Shown in pieces: positions 31,808 through 39,148 of a stretch of 48,567 nucleotides of DNA. Within the stretch, counting starts at the first letter, position 1. Each line of letters opens with the position of its first letter. Source of the stretch: a bacterium (lineage in GTDB: Bacteria > Patescibacteriota > Minisyncoccia > Minisyncoccales > UBA10102); NCBI GenBank assembly GCA_030698665.1, contig JAUYMI010000021.1, positions 1-48,567 on the forward strand. Reading direction: 5' to 3'. The translations under genes and the position numbers were made by a program. A model generated the notes under the pieces. That model was not told where the DNA came from, made no database searches, and saw only the letters and a program-made list of their open reading frames with translations.

Positions 31808-33034
31808 ATGAGACAAAGCATCCTGTTTTCCAAAACGAGCAAGACGGCTCCGAAAGATGAGGAAAGCCAGAACGCACAGCTCTTGGCCCGTGCGGGTTTC
31901 GTGCATAAAGAGATGGCGGGCGTGTACTCCTTTCTCCCCCTGGGACTCAGGGTGCTCAAGAACGTGGAGCGTATCATTCGAGAAGAAATGGAGGTTATTG
32001 GAGGAGAAGAGGTCCTTCTTCCGGCCCTCCAGCCCAAGCGTAACTGGGAGACAACGGGCCGCTGGGATACCTTTGATGTGCTCTTCCGCTTCACAAGCTT
32101 TTACGCAAAGAACGAGTACGTCCTGGGGCCGACCCATGAAGAGATTATTACTCCTTTAGCTAAGCGCTTTATCTCTTCTTACAGGGACCTTCCCCGCTAC
32201 GTCTTTCAGATTCAAGATAAGTTCAGAGACGAGAAACGGGCTAAGTCAGGATTGCTTCGAGGCCGCGAGTTCCTCATGAAAGACCTTTACTCCTTCCATG
32301 CGAACCAGGAGGACGCTGACCTGTACTATGAGAGGGTAAAGGAGGCGTATTGGAAAATCATGGAGCGCGTTGGGCTGAAAGATCATACGTATCTCACCTT
32401 TGCCTCTGGCGGGACTTTTTCCAAATACTCTCATGAGTTTCAGGTTGCGACCTCATCTGGCGAAGATACGATTTATGCGTGCGAGCCCTGCCGCGTGGCC
32501 GTGAATGAGGAAGTGATAGCCGAACAAAAGACGTGTCCTGAGTGCGGCTCAGACAAGCTCAAGAAACTCAAGGCCGTTGAGGCGGCGAATATCTTCAAGC
32601 TAAAAACAAGATACTCTGAGGCCTTTGACCTGAACTATGTTGACGAGAAGGGGAAGGCCCAGCTGGTTCTTATGGGCTGCTATGGCATGGGGATTTCGCG
32701 CCTGATGGGAACGGTGGCAGATGTCCTCTCAGACGAGGCAGGCCTCTTCTGGCCTCCCGAGCTCGCCCCGTACCAGATACACCTCATCGCTCTTCAGGGC
32801 GCTGAACAAAAAGCTGAGGCGGCGTATGAGGCCTTCAGGAAGGCAGGCGTTCAGGTCTTGTATGATGATCGGGATGCTGGAGCGGGAGAGAAGTTTGCTG
32901 ACGCAGACCTCATCGGACTTCCGTTCCGGGCCGTGGTTTCAAAAAGCACGGGAGACCAGGTGGAGCTGAAGGGGAGGCGCGAGAAGACGGGAGAACTTGT
33001 GGACCTCAAAGAACTTATCTCACGAGTCTCATGA
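31808..33034 (+). CDS. proS: Proline--tRNA ligase, without INS editing domain
   Basis: 408 aa against ~570 in E. coli. Class II motifs: PLGLRVLKNVERIIREEM (motif 1), FQIQDKFRDEKRAKSGLLRGREFLMKDLYSFH (motif 2) and GCYGMGISRLMGTVADV (motif 3), then the anticodon-binding domain. Between motifs 2 and 3 the ~180-residue INS editing domain is missing; a short segment with two CxxC pairs (CEPC, CPEC) is found instead, a likely zinc ribbon. Loss of INS suggests no clearing of Ala-tRNAPro by this enzyme. Confidence 0.95.
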   Translation: MRQSILFSKTSKTAPKDEESQNAQLLARAGFVHKEMAGVYSFLPLGLRVLKNVERIIREEMEVIGGEEVLLPALQPKRNWETTGRWDTFDVLFRFTSFYAKNEYVLGPTHEEIITPLAKRFISSYRDLPRYVFQIQDKFRDEKRAKSGLLRGREFLMKDLYSFHANQEDADLYYERVKEAYWKIMERVGLKDHTYLTFASGGTFSKYSHEFQVATSSGEDTIYACEPCRVAVNEEVIAEQKTCPECGSDKLKKLKAVEAANIFKLKTRYSEAFDLNYVDEKGKAQLVLMGCYGMGISRLMGTVADVLSDEAGLFWPPELAPYQIHLIALQGAEQKAEAAYEAFRKAGVQVLYDDRDAGAGEKFADADLIGLPFRAVVSKSTGDQVELKGRREKTGELVDLKELISRVS

Positions 33035-34092
33035 GAAAATGGCTGCGCAAACTCATCGCGTACCTGAGTCATGACATCGCAATTGACCTTGGAACGGCGA
33101 ACTCCTTGGTGTATGTGCGGGGAAGAGGGATTGTCATTCAGGAGCCTTCCGTTGTTGCCGTGAACCAAAAGACGGGGCAGGTGTTGGCCATTGGAGAGGA
33201 GGCAAAGCGCATGGTAGGCAAGACCCCTGGCCACATCATGGCTACCCGTCCCTTGGTGAAGGGCGTCATCTCCGACTTTGAGGTGACAGAAGAGATGCTG
33301 AGATACTTTATCGCCAAGGCTCATAAGAAACGCTTTTTGCTGGGGCCGGGTCCCAGGGTCATTGTCGGCATTCCCTTTGGCGTGACTGAGGTGGAGCGCA
33401 AGGCGGTGAGGGACGCAACCATGTCAGCTGGGGCCCGCGAGGTTTTCCTCATTGATGAACCCATGGCGGCCGCTATTGGAGCTCGCCTGGAGGTTCAAGA
33501 GCCCGGGGGAAACTTCGTCGTGGACATCGGCGGTGGGACCACCGAGGTGGCGGTGATATCGCTGGGAGGCATCGTCTATGCAAAGTCCCTAAGAATTGCG
33601 GGAGACAAGCTTTCAGAGGATATCGTTGCCTTCGCCCAGGAAGAGTACAAGCTGCTGATTGGCGAGCGCACGGCCGAGACGATTAAGATCGGCATCGGGT
33701 CAGCCTATCCCTTAAAGGAGAGGCGGAGTATGCCCTTGCGCGGACGCAACCTTGTTACGGGACTCCCAGAAGAGATCATGGTGACGGATGCCGACATCAG
33801 AAAGGCCTTGGAAAAGTCCGTCAGGCAGATTGTCAACGAAATCAAACTTACGGTGGAGGAGACGCCCCCGGAGCTATTGGCCGATATCATGGAGAGGGGA
33901 ATCTTCCTGGCAGGAGGGGGATCTCTTCTCAAGGGCTTGGACACCTTGATCTCAAAAGAGACGAAGATGCCTGTTCACTTAGTCGAGGATCCCTTGACCG
34001 CGGTAGTGAGGGGGGCTGGGCTGGTGTTGGAAAACCTGGATGAGTTGGAAGAGGTGCTTGTTGACACAAAAGAACTGGAGGCTCCGAGATGA
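33031..34092 (+). CDS. mreB: Rod shape-determining protein MreB, copy 2
   Basis: 353 aa. Same family as the gene at 28417: IAIDLGTANSLVYVRGRGIV near residue 15-34, PRVIVGIPFGVTEVERKAVRDA, DIGGGTTEVAVISLGGIV, and LAGGGSLLKGLDTLISKET. It differs throughout from copy 1 (for example FLIDEPMAAAIGA here, YVAKEPILAAIGA there), so the duplication is old. Having two may allow mixed filaments or split roles. Overlaps proS and gatC by 4 bp each. Confidence 0.95.
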   Translation: MRKWLRKLIAYLSHDIAIDLGTANSLVYVRGRGIVIQEPSVVAVNQKTGQVLAIGEEAKRMVGKTPGHIMATRPLVKGVISDFEVTEEMLRYFIAKAHKKRFLLGPGPRVIVGIPFGVTEVERKAVRDATMSAGAREVFLIDEPMAAAIGARLEVQEPGGNFVVDIGGGTTEVAVISLGGIVYAKSLRIAGDKLSEDIVAFAQEEYKLLIGERTAETIKIGIGSAYPLKERRSMPLRGRNLVTGLPEEIMVTDADIRKALEKSVRQIVNEIKLTVEETPPELLADIMERGIFLAGGGSLLKGLDTLISKETKMPVHLVEDPLTAVVRGAGLVLENLDELEEVLVDTKELEAPR

Positions 34093-34394
34093 TTTCAAAA
34101 GAACAGGTACAAGCCATAGCTGAACTCTCGCGCATCTCCCTGACCTCAGAAGAGTCAGAGCGTATGGCGCGGGAGCTGGACTCCATTTTAGAGTACTTTG
34201 CGGTGCTTGCTGAGGCAGATACGGAAGGGGTGGAGCCCATGACGCACGCCGTGCTTACTGGGTCTGATCCGAGAGAGGATGTCGCGGAACCAGAGGACCC
34301 AGAGCGCGTTGAGCGCATGATCAAGGCCATGCCGGAAACCGAGCGAAGGTACCTCAGGGTGCCTGGAGTATTGGAACGGATGAAGCATGATTGA
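34089..34394 (+). CDS. gatC: Asp/Glu-tRNA amidotransferase subunit C
   Basis: 101 aa. Typical GatC: a helical N-terminus (AIAELSRISLTSEESERMARELDSILEYFAVLAEADTEGVEPM) followed by a long loop that clamps GatA and GatB. It continues into gatA with an 8-bp overlap. gatB is not in the window. Confidence 0.95.
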   Translation: MISKEQVQAIAELSRISLTSEESERMARELDSILEYFAVLAEADTEGVEPMTHAVLTGSDPREDVAEPEDPERVERMIKAMPETERRYLRVPGVLERMKHD

Positions 34395-35790
34395 AGCTAC
34401 CATCACGGAACTGCAGGAGGCCCTGCGTGCCAGGAAAGTTTCAGCCCGCGAGCTGGCCAAAGAGTCCCTTGACTCCATGGAGCGCCAGGAGGGGAATCTT
34501 CACGCGTTTCTCGCTCGGACCCCCGAGCTTGCGTTTGAGTCAGCAGAGAGGGCCGACCAGATGCTGGCTCAGGGGAATGCTCCGCCCCTCTGCGGAATTC
34601 CCTGTGCTATCAAAGACGCCATCCTGGTGGAGGGAGTGCTTTGCACTGCGGGATCTCTCATGCTGGAGAATTACACGGCTCCCTATGACGCTACGGTTGT
34701 CAGGCTGTTGCGCGAGCAGGGAGCTGTCATGGTGGGCAAGACGAACACCGATGAGTTCGGCATGGGAGCTTCCACTGAAAACTCGGCCTTCGGTGCGACG
34801 CGCAATCCCAGGGACCCAGAGCGGGTTCCGGGAGGGAGTTCCGGGGGGTCTGCCGCCGCGGTTGCTGCAGCTGAGTGCGTGTTTGCTTTGGGAGAGGATA
34901 CGGGAGGATCCATCCGTTTGCCGGCCGGCTTTTGCGGCGTGGTCGGCCTGCGTCCCACCTATGGCACTGTTTCCCGTCATGGAGTCATCTCTCTTGCCTC
35001 TTCCTTTGACCAAGTGGGGCCCTTCGCGAGAACGTGCCGGGACGCTGAGATTGTCTATGAGGCGATTGCGCACAAAGATCCCAAGGAGGCCACCTCAGCT
35101 GAGCGTCCTGCGTCTAAAAAGTCATTCGGCCTCAAGGGACTCAGGATCGGAGCGCCAAAGGAGTACTTTACAGAAGGGTTGTCGAGCGTAGTGGAGCAGG
35201 GGATCCGTTCAGCTTTGGGCAAGCTTGAGGGAGCGGGGGCCGTGATCGTGGAAGTGGAGCTCCCGAACGTCAAGTACGGATTGGCTGCGTATTACGTAAT
35301 CAACACGTCTGAGGCCTCAGCGAATCTCGCTCGGTACGACGGGCTTCGCTACGGCCTTCACACTCCGGCCTCAACGATAAAGGAGATGTACGAGCAGAAC
35401 CGTTCGTCGGGATTCGGCGACGAGGTCAAGCGCAGGATTATCTTGGGAACGTTTGCCTTGTCAGCCGGATACTACGAGGCCTACTACCTCAAGGCGCAGA
35501 AGGTCAGAACTCTTCTCAGGCAGGACTTTGAGCGAGCCTTCGCTTCAGTGGACGTGATCGCGGGCCCCGTGTCGCCTGTGCTTCCCTTCAAGCTTGGAGA
35601 GCGGAGCTCAGACCCCCTGGCCATGTACTTAGTTGATATTTATACTGTACCTGTGAACCTTGCCGGACTCCCGGGGCTTACGATCCCCGCAGCCGAGGCC
35701 GATGGTTTGCCTATTGGGATGCAGCTCGTTGGTCCCCAATTTTCAGAGCCCTTGCTCTTTGGAGTCGGAAAAGCTTTTGAGTCTCTCTAA
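34387..35790 (+). CDS. gatA: Asp/Glu-tRNA amidotransferase subunit A
   Basis: 467 aa amidase-signature enzyme. Catalytic triad in the expected spacing: K76 (CAIKDAIL), cis-Ser S151 (PGGSSGGSAAAV) and nucleophile S175 (DTGGSIRLPAG). It releases ammonia from glutamine, which GatB uses to turn Glu-tRNAGln or Asp-tRNAAsn into the correct amide. The start MIEATITELQ overlaps gatC. Confidence 0.96.
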   Translation: MIEATITELQEALRARKVSARELAKESLDSMERQEGNLHAFLARTPELAFESAERADQMLAQGNAPPLCGIPCAIKDAILVEGVLCTAGSLMLENYTAPYDATVVRLLREQGAVMVGKTNTDEFGMGASTENSAFGATRNPRDPERVPGGSSGGSAAAVAAAECVFALGEDTGGSIRLPAGFCGVVGLRPTYGTVSRHGVISLASSFDQVGPFARTCRDAEIVYEAIAHKDPKEATSAERPASKKSFGLKGLRIGAPKEYFTEGLSSVVEQGIRSALGKLEGAGAVIVEVELPNVKYGLAAYYVINTSEASANLARYDGLRYGLHTPASTIKEMYEQNRSSGFGDEVKRRIILGTFALSAGYYEAYYLKAQKVRTLLRQDFERAFASVDVIAGPVSPVLPFKLGERSSDPLAMYLVDIYTVPVNLAGLPGLTIPAAEADGLPIGMQLVGPQFSEPLLFGVGKAFESL

Positions 35791-35795
35791 GGCAT

Positions 35796-36293
35796 ATGGC
35801 ATTTCTCCAAACACAAACGGTACAGACCATCATTCTTATCCTCAAAATCCTGTCGTTGACGAGCGCGCTCGGGATGCTCGCTTTCATCATCTTCATTATC
35901 CTGAGAACCCAGTGGATTCGTTTTCGCATACTCTTTGACCTTAATGAGTTCTTCACCTTCCGTCCGTATGGGGTAAGGCGCGTGACAAAGGCCTGGGAGA
36001 AGCTCCAGGGCCGCCTTGGTTCTGCCAATGAGTCTGAGTACAAGTTGGCGGTCATTGAGGCTGACCGCATGCTTGATCAGACCTTAGAGCGTCTCAATAT
36101 CCAGGGAGAGAATCTCAAAGAGCGTCTTGCTGCGACAACCGCCGTCGTGGTACCGAACATACAGGAGGTGACTGAGGCGACGCAGATTCGTAACAACATT
36201 GTCCATGACCCCGATTACCGCCTCTCGCTTGCTGAAGCGAGGAAGGCGCTCTCTGCGTACGAAGAGGCCTTCCGGCAGCTTGATTTGTTGTAG
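35796..36293 (+). CDS. Membrane protein with HEPN-like C-terminal motif
   Basis: 165 aa. One or two hydrophobic segments at about residues 9-37, then a helical soluble part. Near the end IRNNIVHDP (R132, H137) followed by YRLSLAEARKALSAYEEAF matches the R-x4-6-H signature of HEPN domains, often RNases or RNA-binding relatives. Whether it is active is unknown; the same motif occurs in inactive structural HEPN proteins. Last protein gene of the murA operon, 5 bp after gatA; a tRNA promoter begins inside its end. Confidence 0.5.
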   Translation: MAFLQTQTVQTIILILKILSLTSALGMLAFIIFIILRTQWIRFRILFDLNEFFTFRPYGVRRVTKAWEKLQGRLGSANESEYKLAVIEADRMLDQTLERLNIQGENLKERLAATTAVVVPNIQEVTEATQIRNNIVHDPDYRLSLAEARKALSAYEEAFRQLDLL

Positions 36294-36308
36294 CAAGTTA
36301 GATATACT
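36280..36308 (+). promoter_or_regulatory. Promoter of the first tRNA-Met gene
   Basis: TTGATT (36280-36285), 17-bp spacer, TATACT (36303-36308). Predicted start near 36315, about 4 nt before the mature tRNA. Confidence 0.65.
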
Positions 36309-36318
36309 GCCTGGTGCG

Positions 36319-36389
36319 AGCGGGGTAGTGGAGTAGTACCATACGAGGCCCATAACCTTGAGACGCCGGTGCAATTCCGGCCCCCGCAA
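36319..36389 (+). tRNA. Divergent tRNA-Met (CAT), initiator-like
   Basis: Cloverleaf: acceptor AGCGGGG/CCCCGCA with A1-A72 unpaired; D stem GTGG/CCAT with a 7-nt loop AGTAGTA; anticodon stem CGAGG/CCTTG with loop CCCATAA; T stem GCCGG/CCGGC with loop TGCAATT; A73, then CA. The acceptor and T arm resemble E. coli tRNA-fMet (also CCGGCCCCCGCAA), and an unpaired 1-72 position is an initiator hallmark. Odd: C33 in place of U33, no G18G19 in the D loop, G55 rather than U55, and only two G-C pairs at the bottom of the anticodon stem. Either a strongly diverged initiator or a decaying copy. Confidence 0.75.
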
Positions 36390-36422
36390 CAAGGTTTGCA
36401 CCTTAACAATTGCATATGATTA

Positions 36423-36465
36423 GAACCCATGATATATTCAGTATATAGGATTTTACCTTGGGTTC
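36423..36465. repeat. Inverted repeat around the promoter region of the AT-rich gene
   Basis: GAACCCA (36423-36429) and TGGGTTC (36459-36465) flank an AT-rich core with a near-palindrome TATATTCAGTATATA (36433-36447). It lies just before the ATG at 36469 and could be an operator for the HTH protein encoded next. No clear -35/-10 pair was found. Confidence 0.4.
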
Positions 36466-36468
36466 GAT

Positions 36469-37140
36469 ATGGCAAAGTCAGTTGAAAAAAACGAGGCCTT
36501 ATTCTTACGAAAGAATGGAAAGAGCATTAAAGAAATTGCTCAAAAAGTTGGGGTTTCGAAGAGTAGTGTTAGTCTTTGGTGTCGTGATATTGTGTTAACG
36601 AAAAAACAAATCGGAAAACTTCAGGCGTCCATGAGAAGAGGGAGTTACATTGGAAGGATGAAGGGGGCACGGACACAGTATCAAAGACGCATACGATTAA
36701 CCGAAAACTTGGAAACTACAGGGAGGACAATGTTGGGTGGTGTATCGGAGCGGGATATGTTTATGATGGGTGTAGGTCTATATTGGGGTGAGGGAACGAA
36801 ATTCGGACGCCAGGTTTCCCTCGCTAATTCGAACCCAGCGATCATTAAGTTTTCTATTGGTTGGTTCAGAGAAGTATGGGGAGTCACAAATGACAGGTTT
36901 AAGTTTTATATATTCATAAACGAAATACATAAGAATAGGATCAATGAGGTCGAACAGTTTTGGAGAAAAGTTGTAGATGTTTCAAATCCGCATTTTGGGA
37001 AAACTATATTAATTAAAGCTAAGAACAAAAAGAAGTACGCAAACTTTTCCACTCACTTTGGGACACTGCAAGTCCGCGTTGCACGCCCAAATGAGATTCA
37101 CCAAAAGATTATGGGAATACTACATACCTTTGAAAAATGA
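36469..37140 (+). CDS. HTH plus LAGLIDADG-like endonuclease-type protein
   Basis: 223 aa. An N-terminal helix-turn-helix (GKSIKEIAQKVGVSKSSVSLWCRD, residues 17-40) is followed by a linker and a domain beginning MMGVGLYWGEGTKFGRQVSLANSNPAIIKFSIGWFREVWGV (about 99-139), which looks like a LAGLIDADG motif (G-x-Y-W-G-E-G) and its following sheet, and ends GTLQVRVARPNEIHQKIMGIL. The gene is clearly more AT-rich than its neighbours (many AAA, TTA, ATA codons) and sits alone between tRNA genes, all signs of a mobile or recently acquired gene. Homing endonuclease or regulator; I cannot decide. Confidence 0.6.
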   Translation: MAKSVEKNEALFLRKNGKSIKEIAQKVGVSKSSVSLWCRDIVLTKKQIGKLQASMRRGSYIGRMKGARTQYQRRIRLTENLETTGRTMLGGVSERDMFMMGVGLYWGEGTKFGRQVSLANSNPAIIKFSIGWFREVWGVTNDRFKFYIFINEIHKNRINEVEQFWRKVVDVSNPHFGKTILIKAKNKKKYANFSTHFGTLQVRVARPNEIHQKIMGILHTFEK

Positions 37141-37147
37141 GTAGGAT

Positions 37148-37221
37148 GCCGGGGTAGTTCAGCTGGTCAGAACGCCGCACTCATAAGGCGGAAGTCGTGA
37201 GTTCGAGTCTCACCCCCGGCA
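37148..37221 (+). tRNA. tRNA with CAT anticodon, probably elongator Met
   Basis: Acceptor GCCGGGG/CCCCGGC, D arm GTTC/GAAC, anticodon loop CTCATAA, T arm GTGAG-TTCGAGT-CTCAC, discriminator A. Canonical U33 and T-loop. The anticodon stem has an A31-G39 mismatch. CAT could also be a lysidine-modified tRNA-Ile, but the sequence looks more like elongator Met. Confidence 0.9.
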
Positions 37222-37251
37222 CAAAACTGAATATCCCGTTTCCGCGGACTT

Positions 37252-37326
37252 GCGGGCGTAGCTCAGTTTGGTTAGAGCGCCACTCTGTCACAGTGGAGGT
37301 CGCCGGTTCAAGTCCGGTCGCCCGCG
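37252..37326 (+). tRNA. tRNA-Asp (GTC)
   Basis: Acceptor GCGGGCG/CGCCCGC, D arm GCTC/GAGC, anticodon loop CTGTCAC, T arm GCCGG-TTCAAGT-CCGGT (last pair wobble), discriminator G as expected for Asp. CCA is not fully encoded. Confidence 0.95.
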
Positions 37327-37338
37327 CAGATGAATCCC

Positions 37339-37367
37339 TTGATTTCCCCTTCCCTTTGAGGCATACT
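37339..37367 (+). promoter_or_regulatory. Promoter of pyrE
   Basis: TTGATT (37339-37344), 17-bp spacer, CATACT (37362-37367), followed by a small inverted repeat TACTGG/CCAGTA (37364-37378). The leader is ~38 nt and holds an AAGGAG ribosome binding site (37401-37406). This unit thus uses a normal leader, unlike most others here. Confidence 0.6.
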
Positions 37368-37411
37368 GGAGGCCAGTACGTCATGTTCGGTTGCACGGAA
37401 AAGGAGCTGGT

Positions 37412-38053
37412 ATGACGCTGACAGGACAGGAATTGAAGACGCTCGCGCAACTCCTTTTCTCAGTTGTAGAGTTTGGGGAGGAGGGGGAGTTTGAGCTGGC
37501 GGGCGGCTTTGGGACCACCTGCTACGTGGACCTGAGGGAGCCCGGCCAGGCAAAGGTGACCTCGGGCATGGGAGCTAAGCTTCTCTCGTGCCTGGTAGAG
37601 CACCTGGAAGCCCGCATCCCCAAAGACGTCCGGGACTGTGTCCTCGTGGGCGTTCCCAGGGCAGGCAACGTCTTTGTTCGGGAGCTGGCCAAGCTGACCG
37701 GGATGCCCTTTGCAATCCTTGAGAAGGAGAGCGATGAGGTCCTGGAGGGTTCCCTGAGGCCAGGAGACCGGGTGGTGGTCGTGGAAAACGTGGCAACCAC
37801 CGGGCGCTCGCTGTACCAATTCATCCTTCGCCTTCAACGGCTGGGTGTGAGTCCCGTGCTCGTTCTGGCCTGTGTAGATCGGGAGCAGGGGCAGACAGCT
37901 TCCCGTCTGCTTTCCGGGAATGGCGTGAGCGTTTCCTTCACGGCCATCGTTACGCTCCAGGAGCTTCTTGAAGAATGGGAGCGCGTGGGCAAGATTACGG
38001 CACAGCAGCGCCTGGATGCCGTACGGGTTTCACCGTTTCAATCTCGGGTTTGA
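37412..38053 (+). CDS. pyrE: Orotate phosphoribosyltransferase-like protein
   Basis: 213 aa from ATG 37412, preceded by AAGGAG at 5 bp; the GTG/upstream start at 37391 has no ribosome binding site. PRTase fold with the PRPP loop RVVVVENVATTGRSL (about residues 126-140), and VLVGVPRAGNVFVRELAKLTGMPFAILEKES before it. PyrE makes OMP from orotate and PRPP. No other de novo pyrimidine genes are nearby, so a salvage PRTase is possible. Confidence 0.8.
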   Translation: MTLTGQELKTLAQLLFSVVEFGEEGEFELAGGFGTTCYVDLREPGQAKVTSGMGAKLLSCLVEHLEARIPKDVRDCVLVGVPRAGNVFVRELAKLTGMPFAILEKESDEVLEGSLRPGDRVVVVENVATTGRSLYQFILRLQRLGVSPVLVLACVDREQGQTASRLLSGNGVSVSFTAIVTLQELLEEWERVGKITAQQRLDAVRVSPFQSRV

Positions 38054-38074
38054 CCGGCCCGGGATTTTCTTTTT
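38040..38074 (+). terminator. Intrinsic terminator after pyrE
   Basis: AATCTCGGG (38040-38048) / CCCGGGATT (38058-38066), one G-U pair, loop of 9 with the pyrE stop inside, followed by TTCTTTTT. Confidence 0.8.
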
Positions 38075-38089
38075 GTGGATAATGCAGGG

Positions 38090-38118
38090 TTGAATCTTCC
38101 CATATTTTAGGGTAAAAT
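38090..38118 (+). promoter_or_regulatory. Promoter of pheST
   Basis: TTGAAT (38090-38095), 17-bp spacer, TAAAAT (38113-38118). The pheS ATG is 6 bp after the box, so the mRNA is predicted to begin at the start codon. Confidence 0.75.
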
Positions 38119-38124
38119 AGGAAT

Positions 38125-39144
38125 ATGGCACCAGACGTTTCCGGCCTCAAAAAGCGGGCGGAAGAGGAACTGAAGGGAGTTGGAAACCTCAAGGATTTAG
38201 ACGAGGTATTCAGGAAGTATTTGGGCAGAAAGGGGGAGTTGACCCTTGTTTTGCGTTCCTTGGTTCAGCTTCCAGTCGAGCAACGTTCTCTCGTGAGCAA
38301 GGAGGCGAACGCCGCCCGCGACGAACTCCGGCAGCTCACAGAGGAGCTGCGGAAGGCCCTGGAGGGAAGCGTGAGGCAAGGCGGGCTGGATGTGACGGCT
38401 CCCGGGGTAAGGATTGTGAGGGGACATCTTCATCCTCTCACCAGGCTCCAGCGCGAGGTCAACGGAATCTTTAGCGGCATGGGATTCTCGGTTGTGGAGG
38501 GGCCCGAGATTGAAGACGAGTGGCATAATTTTGACGCCCTGAACATTCCGGCAAACCACCCCTCGCGCGACATGTGGGATACGTTTTGGATGAAAGAGAA
38601 ACTCACAAAGAACCGCCATCTCCTGCGGACGCACACTTCTCCCGTCCAGATCAGGTACATGGAGCACCATGAGCCCCCCTTGCGCGTTATCGTTCCAGGA
38701 CGCGTCTTTCGCTACGAGGCCACGGACGCGAGACACGGCTTTAACTTCTATCAGTTAGAGGGGCTGATGGTGGGCAAGCAGGTTTCCGTCGCGAACTTCA
38801 AGGGGGTAATCATGGAGTTTTACAAACGTCTCTTTCGCAGCGAGGTCAAGGTTCGCTTGCGTCCGAGCTATTTTCCTTTTACCGAACCCTCCTTTGAAGT
38901 GGATATGAGCTGTCTGTTGTGCGGGCAGAAGGGGTGCGGTAGCTGTGGCCAGAGCGGATGGCTGGAGATGATGGGGGCCGGCATGGTGCACCCAAAGGTC
39001 TTTGAAGCCGTGGGGTACAACCCGAAATTCTTACAGGGATTTGCTTTCGGCATGGGATTGGATCGTCTTGCCATGATGCGGTACAAGATCAACGACGCCC
39101 GGCTTTTATACTCAGGATCCCTGAAGTTCTTAGAACAGTTCTGA
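38125..39144 (+). CDS. pheS: Phenylalanine--tRNA ligase alpha subunit
   Basis: 339 aa. Helical N-terminal arm (tRNA contact), then class II core: HPLTRLQREVNGIFSGMGFSVVEGPEIEDEWHNFDALN, RTHTSPVQIRYMEHHEPPLRVIVPGRVFRYEATDARH, and motif 3 FAFGMGLDRLAMMRY near the end. An unusual CLLCGQKGCGSCGQSG segment near residue 257 has four Cys and may bind metal, replacing the usual short loop there. Forms a heterotetramer with PheT from the next gene, 4 bp downstream. Confidence 0.96.
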   Translation: MAPDVSGLKKRAEEELKGVGNLKDLDEVFRKYLGRKGELTLVLRSLVQLPVEQRSLVSKEANAARDELRQLTEELRKALEGSVRQGGLDVTAPGVRIVRGHLHPLTRLQREVNGIFSGMGFSVVEGPEIEDEWHNFDALNIPANHPSRDMWDTFWMKEKLTKNRHLLRTHTSPVQIRYMEHHEPPLRVIVPGRVFRYEATDARHGFNFYQLEGLMVGKQVSVANFKGVIMEFYKRLFRSEVKVRLRPSYFPFTEPSFEVDMSCLLCGQKGCGSCGQSGWLEMMGAGMVHPKVFEAVGYNPKFLQGFAFGMGLDRLAMMRYKINDARLLYSGSLKFLEQF

Positions 39145-39148
39145 CGCT

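Noticed and set aside
32460-32600. ProS as frameshifted because of short length
   Set aside because: All three class II motifs and the anticodon domain are in one frame; the missing part is a clean domain loss.
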